Source of the DNA: Capra hircus
Taxonomy: Eukaryota > Chordata > Mammalia > Artiodactyla > Bovidae
Direction: 5' to 3'
NCBI RefSeq assembly: GCF_001704415.2
Contig: NC_030817.1
Location: forward strand, 33,677,550 to 33,741,549
Length of the DNA: 64,000 nucleotides
A program made the position numbers and the translations under genes. The notes under the pieces were generated by a model, which saw nothing but the letters and a program-made list of their open reading frames with translations, searched no databases and was not told where the DNA came from. This document shows, piece after piece, positions 9,576 to 20,250 of this stretch. Position 1 is the stretch's first letter, and each line of letters begins with the position of its first letter.

Positions 9576-12414
9576 TTGTAGTGAATGAGATTACTACAAA
9601 ATGGTTAGAAAGGTAGAAATTCACAAGCATGCATGCCTGTAATGACAATATATAGTTTGTAATTTTGTTGCCCTTTCAAAGGAGGGGTCCCATGTGTTAA
9701 TGAAGCTGATTTTAGTATTTCTTAGGGCTCTGAAGGAGACAGCTGCTGGTACTGCCTTTACTCTGTGGTGTAACCATGTAATGAGGTAGGCAGTGAAGAG
9801 GGCGTGAAAGAAGCCAGGGGACGGACAGGTAATGACAAGGAACTTGAAGCACAGTCTACCTGTCAGGTGTGTTGATAGCTTTGGTCAAGAATTCACATAC
9901 CAGGAAGTCAGGTACAAAATACCACAATTTCTTTAGCCACAGGCAGAGAGTTTGTCGGCTCCTTTCTTCCCGCTTTCATCCATATGCAAGCAAGTGATAA
10001 CATGTACTAAGTTAAATAATGCATGGTACTTCAACTATTCTTACTTTCTATCCTTTGGTTATTGTAATTACATGTAATTTTGTGATGGATTTTCTATTTT
10101 TTAAGAAATCACACTTTTGTACTTGATCCAGCTAACAGGATTTTCTTACATTACTTCATAAAGAGACCATCTTTTAAACTTCTAATGTTATTTCCTATTC
10201 ATTAGTACATTTGCCTGTGGGGTATGTTCATAAATGGGTTAAAGTTACAAAGTTATGCTTATAAAAGCTCATGGTAATTTGGAGTATCAGGAGGATTTAT
10301 TAATTTTGAAATCTTAAAAGAGCAAAAGCTAAAATGAGATTGGATTAAGTATATTCTTGCATGCAGTTATTCTAAACACCCTTAAGGACCAAAGACTAAC
10401 TTACAGAGGACATTATGCAAATGCGAATATATCTCTAAGTGCCTTGTAGGCTTGCTGATGTAATATTTTACATGGTTAGTTAAGTACATCAAGTAGAAGG
10501 TTTGACCTTGATAGAGTAGAAAGGTGCTTATTTCAAAACAACTCAGTTGTTTTCCAGGCCATTGTAGAGCAATCAACATAAAGTGAATATAATCTGGAAT
10601 CTAATATTAACATGTTAGTCAGCTAAGTCTCTGCTTCACAGGAAACCAAATACACTCATATCTCCTGCATTCTTATTTGTCATCTAAATACTACATGTGC
10701 TTGAATACTTCTTAGAGACTGTACTGTTGTGATGTGAAGAAATTGTTTGTAGACATGGCTGAAACCAAGAAAGGAGGTTAAAAAAATTTTAGATTCCCAG
10801 GTCTCATGATCACTTAATCAGATTTTGGGGTGAGGACAGCCCCCAGCATCATGAGATTTTTAAAAAACCTTCCCTACACTAATCCCATGGTTAGAAACCA
10901 GCAGAGGCCTCCTAAACTTCAGTTTGACAGCCTGCTATGGTACTTTTGTATCTTTCCTTTTGCCACTTTATCATCTCAATATGATAAGGAGTAGATATCC
11001 ATTTCTGGGATTTATAGTTTCCATATTAATATGAGAATAAATAATTATTGATGGGGATGCTAAGACTTAGGCTCTAGAAACTTGGAACAAAGGGACCATT
11101 TGGTCACACTTTGGTCATCCATTATTAGTCATCATCTACCTATGTGCCCATATCTGAGGTTGACTGAAAGTGAGGAAGGAGTTTAGGAAGGAGACAGGAG
11201 AATATTGCAGAGAAACCTAAGCACTCATTACCTTCCCTCTGCCTCAAGTGGAGCTTTCCCCAAAAGCACCTAAATAAATCCATTCATTGATCATTAATCA
11301 CTAACTGATCACTAATTTATATAAGAACTTCCTTTTTAAAATTTAGTCAACAAGTATTTACTGCATACTTACAGGATACAGAGTTCTGTTCTTGCCAAAG
11401 GGTCAGTGGTTTTAAGAACTTTCCAAATATTCGCTACCCTGTTCATTAGCAATGGACAAGGAGAAAGCAGAATAAAAATCTGACTGACAAACTTATTTTA
11501 GAAGAAATTATTCCAAATGTATGTGGACCAGGAGGGATGCAAATTTCTCATTCTGAGCTAATTGCATTTTTCCTCATCTTAATAAGAAATGCTGTTTCTT
11601 TCTGATCATTTTAAGCATCGCCAATGCCCCAACCGACTGAAATGGGGACAGTTGGCAGGTGGAGAAAGTGAATAATGGTAGAAGCAAAATGTGATTTCTT
11701 CCTCTATAATTCTCCACAAGCTGTGTAAACTTTCCTCAGTTAAAAAACAAACAAAAATTTTAAAGATTTTACATTTTCATCCAAATACTGCTGTTAACAA
11801 CTGCTCACTTTCACTCTTTTGGAGGCTTCCAAAGCAGCTAGGAGACTTGCCTTTTCTTTAATAGTCTCAGCAGTATGCTTTCCTCCAGAAAAGAGAGAGA
11901 AAAATGAAAACCTTGCATTTCCTGGAATGCTGACTAAAGTAACATGACTCTGTTCCAGGTGGCCTAATGAATAAATAGGCAATTATTATTTTTAAATCTT
12001 TTTAATGGTTTATGCAGCAAACTTCCCAAGCATTTGAACTTCACACACCACCATTAATAATGTGTTACACCTGCACACCAACAGGAAAGACCTTGAGTTG
12101 ATCTTTCACTGTAGTCACTGGATCACTGAGCACGTCCTCAAATTGGAGTCAGTGGGACAAATCCTACAACTAGAGGCCGTGAAAATTCAAAAGAAGGGCA
12201 TGTGCATAGAATATGGATGTTATTTTTGTGGAGAGCTGTGGGTGTCTAACTTTCATACCTTTTAAAAGGGGAAATAGGATCTCTAAAGGGAATAAATATA
12301 GATATTTAATTTTTTCTTGGGAAATATCAGTCACATAGCTGATATGAAGGCCCCAAATGTGTAAAATGCAAAAAAGATGAATGGATGATGAGTGACAGTG
12401 TGGATAATTATATC
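9576..12414. other. Long stretch without genes or young repeats
   Basis: I recognise no coding region. A short minus-strand L2-like piece lies near 11,340-11,395 ('caacaagtatttactgcata'). ORFs near 10,382-10,579, 11,794-11,982 and 12,062-12,265 lack any recognisable domain. Otherwise this is unique-looking AT-rich DNA. Confidence 0.5.
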
Positions 12415-12846
12415 ATCCTCATGTATGGATGTGAGAGTTGGACTGTGAAGAAAGCTGAGTACCGAAGAATTGATGCTTCTGTAATGTGGTGTTGGAGAAG
12501 ACTCTTGAGAGTCCCTTGGACTGCAAGGAGATCCAACTAGTCCATTCTAAAGGAGATCAGTCCTGGGTGTTCATTGGAAGGACTGATGTTGAAGCTGAAG
12601 CTCCAGTACTTTGGCCACCTCATGCGAAGAGTTGACTCACTGGAAAAGGCTCTGATGCTGGGAGGGATTGGGGCAGGAGGAGAAAGGGACGACAAAGGAT
12701 GAGATGGCTGGATGGCATCACCGACTCGATGGACATGAATTTGAGTGAACTCCAGGAGTTGGTGATAGACAGGGAGGCCAGACGTGCTGCAATTCATGAG
12801 GTCGCAAAGAGTCGGACACAACTGAGTGACTGAACTGAACTGAACA
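12415..12846 (+). mobile_element. BovB LINE 3' end, 5'-truncated
   Basis: It begins within the C-terminal ORF2 region ('atgtatggatgtgagagttg') and ends in the gactgaactgaactgaac tail. The codon that is TGA in several copies is CGA here. It is moderately diverged with a few indels. Confidence 0.92.
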
Positions 12847-12849
12847 GGT

Positions 12850-13065
12850 TGGTGAGCATCTGTATGGCTCAACATGGGCTTCAAATCTCAGTTCGATTAT
12901 CAACTGGCTGTGTGTCCTTGGACAAAACACTCAACTACTCTTGCCTTGTTTTCCCCATCTAAAAATAGGGATAATATGTGAGGATAAAATAATGTCTTTA
13001 CAGCTTTTTGAATAGCACAGAACACATTGTAAATGCTCAGTAAACCCTAGTGATTAATTGCTATC
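12850..13065 (+). repeat. MIR SINE
   Basis: The sequence follows the MIR consensus over most of its length: a region resembling 'ctcagttcgattatcaactg', then 'gctgtgtgtccttggacaaa', 'ccccatctaaaaatagggat', and a 3' part like 'aatgctcagtaaaccctagt'. It sits directly downstream of the BovB tail. Confidence 0.8.
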
Positions 13066-13706
13066 ATATAACCTAGCTTTATGAGAGATTTTTAAGAAAC
13101 CGCTAAAATGTAACCATTCTGGTTGGCCGGCCCAGTTATTATTCCCACCCACCATTCTTGCTCCCCAGAGACATTCTCCAGGTAGCTCTCCATATCCCCA
13201 GGTTAAAAAGATGCACAGCTTTGGGCTTGCCAAATGGTGGTCTCAAGGTCAATCCCATGTGGTTCTTTTATTACCTTTGTAAGTGAGATTCTTGGGGTGA
13301 CAGGCAAGCTGCCACTCTGGGAGTATTTGTACTTCTTCAAATACTACCCTTCCTGCTCAGGACTTTTTTACTTTGACTGCTCCTTATTCCCTTACCTGAA
13401 GGTCTACCAGAACATGGCTACATAGGAGCTTCTGAGTCCATGTTCACTGACTGATTGGCTGGCAAGCTATGATTAAGAAAAATTAAGGCAATATTAGCAT
13501 TAGGTGAAACTTTGAGAGTAACTCTAAAGATCAAGAACAGTGAGGAATGCCTAGAAGGAGGCTAAGCGGCTCCAAAATAAATTTGCATTAGAAGCAGATT
13601 GTGTTTGTATGTTCTTAGTGGTGCTAGTGGAGACACAAGAGACGTGGGTGGGGTGGGGGGAGTAGTGGGTAGGGGTGGAGGTAGGAGGAGTAGGACGTGG
13701 GGAGGG
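13066..13706. other. No recognised feature; G-rich run near the end
   Basis: There is no gene or repeat I can name. Positions 13,640-13,705 form a G-rich, strongly strand-asymmetric run (repeated ggtggggtggggg-type motifs), which causes an artificial proline-rich ORF on the minus strand. Confidence 0.45.
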
Positions 13707-13710
13707 GTGC

Positions 13711-13850
13711 ATAGTCCCTGGGTTGGGAAGATCTTCTGGAGTAGGAAATGACAGCTCATTCCAGTATTCTTGCCTGGAAAATTCCATAGACAGAGGAATC
13801 TGGCAGGCCACAGTCCATGAGGATGGAGTCAGACATGACCAAGTATGCAC
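13711..13850 (+). mobile_element. Bov-tA SINE, 5'-truncated
   Basis: It starts inside the B-box region ('tccctgggttgggaag'). It continues through the Bov-A unit to 'gtcagacatgaccaag'. The tRNA head is missing. Confidence 0.85.
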
Positions 13851-13872
13851 GTGTTCACAATGTTTTTTTAAA

Positions 13873-14083
13873 AACAATATTTAATTTATTTATTTGGCTG
13901 TGCAGGGTCTTAGTTGTGGCACGTGGCAACTTTGATCTTCATTGCAGGATCGGGATTTTTAGTTGTGGCATGTGAGCTCTTAGTTGCAGCATGTGGGATC
14001 TAGTTCCCTGACCAGGAGTTGAACCCAGGCCCCTGCATTGGGAGTGTGGAGTTTTAGCCACTGGACCACCAGGGAAGTCCCTC
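13873..14083 (-). mobile_element. CHR-type tRNA-derived SINE (short form)
   Basis: Reading right to left it starts gggacttccctggtggtcca, passes a tRNA-Glu-like region and a CHR-1-like body ('agttgtggcatgtgagctct' on the plus strand), and ends in an A/T-rich tail at about 13,873. It lies immediately downstream of a truncated Bov-tA. Confidence 0.8.
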
Positions 14084-15703
14084 AGTGTTCTTTATATATG
14101 AGTGTGCCTTAGGCTACAGGTATCCACAGCATCAAAATTCAGACTAGACTGTGAGGCCACTCTATAAAGATCTGATTATGAGGGGAGTCTTTTGTCTAGT
14201 TCACAACACACCCCATCTCAAAGTTCTCTATTCCTTGGCAGATGTTTTTATTTGGCTGATTAGTTTTATAGCAAATAAGAATGAGACCCTTAATTTGACC
14301 TCATAGTAGTCAGCATGAGCTTATGGGAACAGCCTCACTTTATTTGAAGGGAAATTAAAAGTTAACAACGACAAACAAGAAGTTTAGGAAAATTAGGGGA
14401 GCAGGGGTCATATGACAGAGGGTAATTTATTTATGATCACCATGACAGTCGGCAGAATCTAGTTCCGAGAGAGTGGGCCTTCACCGTGGACTGGCACAGC
14501 TATTTGAAAATAGTCAATACTCTTGTTCTTGAAGGTAATTCTCTAGGAAGTGAGCAACTCAGGGCCCAGATAGAGTAACCAGTAAAGGACTCCTGTTGGA
14601 TGTTCTGTTAATGGAGCTCTTTTAAGCATGATAAAAGATGCTATCCTATGAATATAACATGCTGGAAATTCAGAGACCTATTACAAATGGAATTTGCGTA
14701 ATTTCATGTTGGAGCTTGTCTTTCTGGCTCTCAGCTAGAATTCACAACCTGCTTTGTAGTTTCTGACTGAGAATCTCTGCCTACAAGCAAATGACTTCTC
14801 TTCTAGGTTCCTAAAGCAGGAGACTTGGATGGAGCCAAGGAGGGGACTGAAAGGAACTCTTTGGTTGCAATCAACAGAAGTCCAGTTTCAGTTAAATTAA
14901 ACAAAAACGCCTATCCATTGACTCATGTTACCTGGAGTCAGGCATTGCTGGATCCAGGACCTCAGTGATGAGGTCTGTTCTGTCCCTCTCTGTCTTTTGA
15001 TTTTGGCACTTCTTCTCTCTGTATATCAGTCTTATTCTTTCGTGCTGTGAGAAATTCTCACCATGGGGAGATAAAGAAGTTTGCTAGCAACCAAGTTGTT
15101 ATCTCTTGAACCAGTCTAAATAGTCAGGGCCAAATGATACCATAGTTGGCCCAGTCTGAGTCACATGTTCAGCTCTGTGACCAAAAGTGGAGTGATTTAC
15201 TGTGATTGAAAATTCTACTAAAATTTGTTTGAAATGAACAAGGAAATGGGGTGCTTTTCCAAGGAAGGAGGAGGAAGAGAGACAAATACCAAGCAGATCA
15301 AAACCAGGATTCCAACAGCCACTCAGATTGTTTTGCTAACTTGGGAGCTTAACCATAGCCTTGGATGCCAAGGTCTGTGCCTCTGATTTAGTGACCATAT
15401 TGCATCTAGTTGTAGGCATTCAGGGACACTAACTACTTGTCTAGGCCAGCACAACTCAGTCTGTTGATTGCTTCTTCTCCACATGCATTCCCTCTTCCCA
15501 TTCTGATGAATGTTTGAGTCAGTGGAGTGAGCTGATGAGAGAAGTGTGGTGCAGGGTGGCTTCCTTATAGATACACATGGGAATGCCTTTGGCTGACCAT
15601 GGCACAAATTCTCCCAGAATGGAAAGTATTTGGTCTGTGATAAGCTGTAAGGTCTGCAAGCTCCCTTGCCTTTGCATAGGCTGGTTTTGGCTCAGAATGT
15701 CAT
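14084..15703. other. No gene recognised; probable ancient repeat inside
   Basis: Positions about 14,850-15,210 have the look of an ancient interspersed repeat ('ggttgcaatcaacagaagtc', 'ctggatccaggacctcagtg', 'ctgagtcacatgttcagctc'), but I cannot assign a class. ORFs at 15,323-15,707 on the minus strand show no domain. Confidence 0.35.
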
Positions 15704-15704
15704 G

Positions 15705-15815
15705 CATTCATTCAGTAATTATTTCTTGAATTCTACCATATGTTTGGCATGTTGATATGAGTCATTACATTACTCTTGCCCTGTGGCAATTGCAATCTAT
15801 TGAAGAGTATAGACA
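15705..15815 (-). repeat. L2 LINE 3' fragment
   Basis: The string 'cattcattcagtaattattt' and the following 'ccatatgtttggcatgttga' follow the reverse complement of the L2 3' end. The element is split by the short BovB-type insertion that follows; the matching sequence 'gagtatagaca' occurs again at 15,917-15,927. Confidence 0.6.
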
Positions 15816-15915
15816 AACTCTGGGAGATAGTGAAGGACAAGGAAGCCTGGCATGCTATAGTCCATGGGGTCTCAAAGAGTCAGACACATGGCTGAGCAAC
15901 TGAACAACAACAAAG
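15816..15915 (+). mobile_element. Very short BovB/Bov-A 3' insertion
   Basis: About 100 bases of BovB/Bov-A 3' end ('gaagcctggcatgctatagt' to 'gctgagcaactgaacaacaa') are flanked by a perfect 12-base target-site duplication, agagtatagaca, at 15,804-15,815 and 15,916-15,927. The CAACAACAA tail differs from the ACTGA tail of most copies here and resembles an older BovB/Bov-A subfamily. Confidence 0.88.
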
Positions 15916-16089
15916 AGAGTATAGACAGTAACCAAAGAATTACCCAGTTGCCTTCTCAGTTTTGTTATCATATCAACTTTTGTTCCTTTACCCATACTCC
16001 AAACAGTAGCCAAACTGATTTTTTTAGCAGACTATATCAAATTATACAATTTTCCCTGCTTAAAATCCTTCAATGACTTTTTTATTTCT

Positions 16090-16608
16090 CTGTAAATAAA
16101 ACCTTTTTATTGTAATCATTTTTTTCAACTTTAGACATATAATTGGCATATAACATTGTGTAAGTTTAAGGTGCACAAGGCATTGATTTGATACATGTGT
16201 ATTTCAAAATGTTTACCACCATAATGTTAGTTAATATCTTCATCACACCACATAATCACCAGTTCTTTTCTGTGGTGAAAACATTTAAGATCTACTCTCT
16301 TTCAATACACTGTAATACAGTCTTGTTAGCAGCAACCACTGTGCAGTACGTTAGATTCATAGAACTTATTCATCTTGCACCTGTAAATTTGTACTCTTTG
16401 ACCAACACCTCTCTATATCGCTCACCCTCCAGCCCCTGGTAACCACCATTCTACTTTCTGTTTCTATGGGTTCAGCTTTTTTAGATTCCACTTGTAAGAT
16501 CATACAGTATTTATCTTCCTCTGTCTGACTTATTTCACCTAGAATAATGCCCACATTGTAGTAATTGGTAGGGATTTCCCACCTTTTCATGGCTGACTAA
16601 TGTTCCAT

Positions 16609-16639
<31 letters not shown>

Positions 16640-17062
16640 CCCACATCTTCTTTATCCATTCATCTGTTGATGAATACTTAGGTTGTTTTCTATCTTGGCT
16701 ATTGTGAATAGTGCTGCTATGAGCAGTGGAGCACAGATATATTTTCAAGACCCTATTTACATTTCCTTTGTATACATGCCCAGAAGAAGAATTACTGGAT
16801 CATATGATAGTTCTATTTTTGATTTTTTGTGTAGTCGCAAAAAATTATCCATGAATTATCCACAGTGACTTCACTGATTTCCATTTCCAACAGTACACAA
16901 GGGTTCCTTTTTCTTTGCAATTTTTGTTTTCTTTACATTTACACGTTTTGTTCCTTTTGTTACTCTTTGCCTTTTGGTGATAGCCTTTCAAAACAGGTGT
17001 GATGTGATACCTCGTTGTGGTTTAGATTTGCATTTCTGGGAGTAAAATTTGAACATTTTCTG
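16090..17062 (-). mobile_element. Old L1 (L1M-type) 3' portion
   Basis: The plus strand is the reverse complement of an L1 3' UTR ('taacattgtgtaagtttaag', 'aaaatgtttaccaccataat') followed by the ORF2 C-terminal end ('tctttatccattcatctgtt', 'ttggctattgtgaatagtgc', 'actggatcatatgatagttc'). Many substitutions and stops show it is ancient. A CA microsatellite has grown at the place where L1 carries a TG/TA-rich segment. Confidence 0.88.
16609..16637. repeat. (CA)n microsatellite inside L1
   Basis: A pure CA run of 29 bases lies inside the old L1. Confidence 0.97.
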
Positions 17063-17189
17063 TGTCCTTGAAAGCCCTCCGGGACCTGAGTCCAGCCGAG
17101 CTCCCCGCTTTCCGCGCCTTGCTGTACTGGTAACACTGCCTTTCTGCTCCTTGCCCACTCCAACCTTCATCTGGGCCTGGCACTTGCCC

Positions 17190-17450
17190 TTCCCTTAGCT
17201 TTGCACATGACGAGTGCCTTGTCATCCTTCACGTGTCAACTCAACTGTTACTTCCTAAGAGAGGTCTCCTCTAACCAGCCATATAAAGGAATTCCTTTCC
17301 TTATGGCATCTCCATCAATAGTCCCTTCACAGCACTGATCCTAATTCTCTCCAATTATCTTTTCTGTTCTCTTCCTTAGTGTCTTTTCCTTTCTAGAAGA
17401 ATGAATTCAGGGACCATGTTGATCATATTCAGAGCTTTACTTCTGATCTG
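17190..17450 (+). repeat. L2 LINE 3' fragment
   Basis: The order of phrases ('cttcacgtgtcaactcaact', 'cctaagagaggtctcctcta', 'cttcacagcactgatcctaa', 'gaattcagggaccatgttga') follows the L2 3' end. It is diverged. The preceding 17,063-17,190 is GC-rich and may belong to it. Confidence 0.6.
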
Positions 17451-17486
17451 AGCAATTGGTGAACTCTCATGTCTATGAGGCAATGT

Positions 17487-17830
17487 CTTTTTTAAAAAAT
17501 TTTTATTGGTTTTACAAAATATTTTATTAAACTTTTGCAATGTTGTGTTAGTTTGCACTGTATAAAAAGTGAATCAGCGATATATATATATATCCTCTTT
17601 CTTGGATTTCCTTCGCTAATTATTAGAGAAATATAAATCAAAACTACGATGAGGTACAACCTCAGACTAGGCAGAATGGCCATCATCAAAAAACTCTACA
17701 AACAATAAATACTGGAGAGGATGTGGAGAAAAGGGAACTCTCCTACAAGGTTGATGGGAACTTACATTGGAATAGCCACTATGGTGAAGAGTATGGTGGT
17801 TCCTTAATTAAACACGGAACTATCGTATGA
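17487..17830 (-). mobile_element. Ruminant L1 3' end with inverted 5' piece
   Basis: Positions 17,487-17,615 are the minus-strand L1 3' end (T-rich tail, 'tgttgtgttagtttgcactg', 'tcctctttcttggatttcct'). At about 17,615 orientation flips, and 17,616-17,830 read as plus-strand ORF2 C-terminal sequence ('tattagagaaatataaatca', 'gaatggccatcatcaaaaaa', 'ctggagaggatgtggagaaa'). A minus-strand 3' piece followed by an inverted upstream piece is the layout expected from twin priming. I could not identify a convincing target-site duplication. Confidence 0.75.
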
Positions 17831-17844
17831 GAAGATCTCTTGAA

Positions 17845-18105
17845 GAGCCACCACCTTCTCCATGAAGCCTGCCTTGGGCAGAATTGATTTCTGCCTCCTC
17901 AGTGCCACCATGGTGCCTCATGCGTACCTCAGTGACAGCGCTTGCTAGGCTAGGCTATAATTGCTTCTCTCCATGCCTGGTTCCTCTGCTAGCACAGCTC
18001 CATGAGATCAGGGACAAAGATTTAGCTCTGTATATCCAAGCTGAACAGTGGTCCCCGGCCCATAGCAGGGACTTGGCTGCTTAGTGATGGAATGAAAGCA
18101 GCTCC
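17845..18105 (+). repeat. L2 LINE 3' fragment
   Basis: 'ctccatgaagcctgccttgg', 'tagcacagctccatgagatc', 'agggacaaagatttagctct' and 'catagcagggacttggctgc' follow the L2 3' end. It may once have been continuous with the L2 piece at 17.2-17.45 kb before the L1 inserted between them. An ORF at 17,884-18,084 is therefore not a gene. Confidence 0.65.
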
Positions 18106-19299
18106 AATTAATCAGCAATCTGTATCTGTGTGTTTGTGTATTCATCAGGGAAGGGAGGGGTGGAGAAAAGACCAGCTTTCTTTCAGCGTTATTTGCTATA
18201 TTGACAGGGTAAGAGTGAAGGAAGAGCTTTATGAACAGACAAAAGGAAACAAGCAAACTTGCAAAAAAAGAAAATCTATTGTCGAGAATTTTCAATTCAA
18301 TTAATAGCCTCTGGTGGGTTTTAAAAAAGAGAAAACTACTAGGGAAGAACCAGAAGACAAGTACTTGACAGTACTCTTTAATGCTTTTCCTGTTCCTTGA
18401 CTCATTGTCTCCTTGTGGAAGTATCAATATTGTGTGCAGACAAGGGGAAAAGCATCATCTTCAAACTGTAATGAATCTCAAATGGAAACAAGGCACACAG
18501 TTGGCCAACACTGCTTTAAAATTGCACATCAAGAACACTCCCAGTGACAAACACTTTCAAGGCAAACAAACCAAACAGAAATTAAAAAATCTCTGTGGGG
18601 TATAAATATGTAATTACACTCACACAGGGAGCATTTTATCAGGTAAACCATCCCACTTTGTTAATTGAAATGCTCCAGCACTGGGCTTTTTTGACAAAGC
18701 GTCTGAATATATATGGATAGGGTGTAGACCTGCTGCTTCCCCCGGCTCTTCCTAGCCGGGGTTAACCGCCTCAAAGCCATTTTCCCATGCAGCTGGGAGG
18801 TCAGTTCTTAAGCCTTCCTTTTGTTTGTTTGCTTCTGTTTCCATCTAGCTGAATGTCACCAGGATGCAAACTGGTTTGGAATTCTAAATATCTATCGGCA
18901 ACACAGCTATTTTCAAAATAGAGAATAATATTTTACTTTTATATGGCTCATTGGAAATGCATAGATAAGTAATCCTCTGTGGTAATTTAGAAATGTTAAA
19001 ACAAACCAAAAAGAGAGGTTCCAGGATTATACTTTAGTCTGGTGAAGAATATTGAGCTAGAATCCCCGCTCCTGTGTTCTGCTTCAGGCTCTGCTCCAAC
19101 CAGGTATGTGGCCATAGCCCATCAAAACATTGCCACCTTAGTTTTCTCAGTTTTGGTTTATGGTTGTTAAAAATTACTTTCTACTCCAGCAAGGCCTATG
19201 ATTCATTATCTAATAGTCTTTCTTTATCTTGAGGTTTGCTTTGGTTTTTTTTTTTGAGCGCTTGGATTATTAACTCAATAAAACTTTTCTAAGCGTTAG
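18106..19299. other. Quiet stretch; GC-rich hairpin at 18,740-18,761
   Basis: No coding region or repeat is recognised. An 8-bp perfect GC-rich stem (ccccggct, loop cttcct, agccgggg) sits at 18,740-18,761 in a small CpG-bearing pocket. A T-run lies at 19,241-19,252. Confidence 0.5.
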
Positions 19300-19560
19300 A
19301 GAGTCACCCAAATGAAGCTCCATCTCCTTCCTCTGGCGTATCTGGTGCTCTGGCCTTTCTGTAACCCCTTGGCTTGGCCAGTGCTATGCTATAAGCATCA
19401 GAGGCAGCTGCAAATTGACTGGGTGACCTCAATGCCCTCCCAGTGAACATGCTGCTGAGGTCATCTGCAGACGAAGAGATATCAGGTGTTGTCTGGGAGT
19501 GGCTGGAGTAGATATCCATGTCCCAACACATAGATTTTATAGCACTGCTGGAACCTCTCT
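19300..19560 (-). CDS. Unidentified serine-rich ORF; possible exon or gene fragment
   Basis: The minus strand is open for 92 codons from 19,582 to 19,304. Its composition resembles a real cytoplasmic scaffold or signalling protein more than random translation: serine-rich, with TTPDISSSADDLSSMF followed by a basic stretch (KPRGYRKARAPDTPEEGDG). I cannot name the family. It overlaps none of the repeats I recognise. It could be a coding exon (an AG lies at the start of the protein-like part, a GTGAC near its end), a decayed gene fragment, or chance. The methionine at the start is not supported by any upstream signal. A tail-only retroinsertion begins within about 20 bases of its right edge. Confidence 0.3.
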
Positions 19561-19579
19561 GGATTTTCCAGTTCCCACG

Positions 19580-19628
19580 CATAATGTACTAATTTTCTTT
19601 TTTTTTTTTTCATAATGTACTAATTTTC
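19580..19628 (-). mobile_element. Tail-only retroinsertion: T13 between 18-bp repeats
   Basis: The 18-base sequence cataatgtactaattttc occurs perfectly at 19,580-19,597 and 19,611-19,628. Only 13 T residues lie between. This is the signature of target-primed reverse transcription in which nothing but the poly(A) tail was copied, on the minus strand. The host sequence on the right continues directly into an LTR. Confidence 0.8.
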
Positions 19629-20058
19629 CAGGCATGCTATAACAAATCACTACAAGGTTGGTGGCATAAAGCCACAGAAATTTTTTCTGTTACAGTTCTG
19701 GAGGCCAGAGGTCTGAAATCATAAGCCTTCCTTTGAAGGTTCTAGGGAGAGTCTGTCCCTAGCCTGTCCAGCTTGTGGTAGCCCCAGTCATTTTGGTTTG
19801 CCGCTGTCATCGTTCCAGTCTCTGCCGTCACCCTGCCCTTACACTGGCTCTCCTCTTCTCTCTCTGTATCTTCTCATTTTGGGTCTCTTATGAGGATACT
19901 TGTCATTAGATTTAGAGTCTACCCTGGTAATCCAGGATCATCTCATCTTTATATCTTTAACTTAATTACATCTGCACAGATCCTTTCTCCAAATAAGGTA
20001 ATATTTATAGGTTCTGGGGATTTGGATGTGGGCACATCTGTTTAGGGCCATCAGTCAA
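19629..20058 (-). mobile_element. MaLR (MLT1-like) LTR
   Basis: The sequence follows an MLT1-type solo LTR in reverse: 'gttacagttctggaggccag', 'tctgaaatcataagccttcc', 'tcttatgaggatacttgtca', 'aattacatctgcacagatcc', 'tctccaaataaggtaatatt'. It is diverged and non-coding. These LTRs derive from ancient ERVL-related elements. Confidence 0.78.
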
Positions 20059-20061
20059 CCT

Positions 20062-20250
20062 ACAGTTCAGTCGCTCAGTCATGTTTCTTTGCGATCCCAT
20101 GGACTGCAGCACACCAGGCTTCCCTGTCCATCACCAACTCTCAAAGCTTGCTTACACTCATGTCCATTGAGTCGGTGATGCTATCCAACCATCTCATCCT
20201 CTGTCGTCCCCTTCCTCCTGCCCTCAATCTTTCCCAGCATCAGAGTCTAC
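20062..20250 (-). mobile_element. BovB LINE 3' end, short
   Basis: A reverse-orientation BovB tail ('acagttcagtcgctcagtca') runs to 'ttcccagcatcagagtctac', followed by non-BovB sequence. It is severely 5'-truncated and inserted at the edge of the MLT1-like LTR. Confidence 0.9.

Noticed and set aside
13551..13877. Proline-rich minus-strand ORF
   Set aside because: It is produced by a G-rich low-complexity run next to a truncated SINE.
16609..16637. Regulatory Z-DNA element at the CA run
   Set aside because: It sits at the place where L1 already has a TG/TA-rich segment, so simple expansion explains it.
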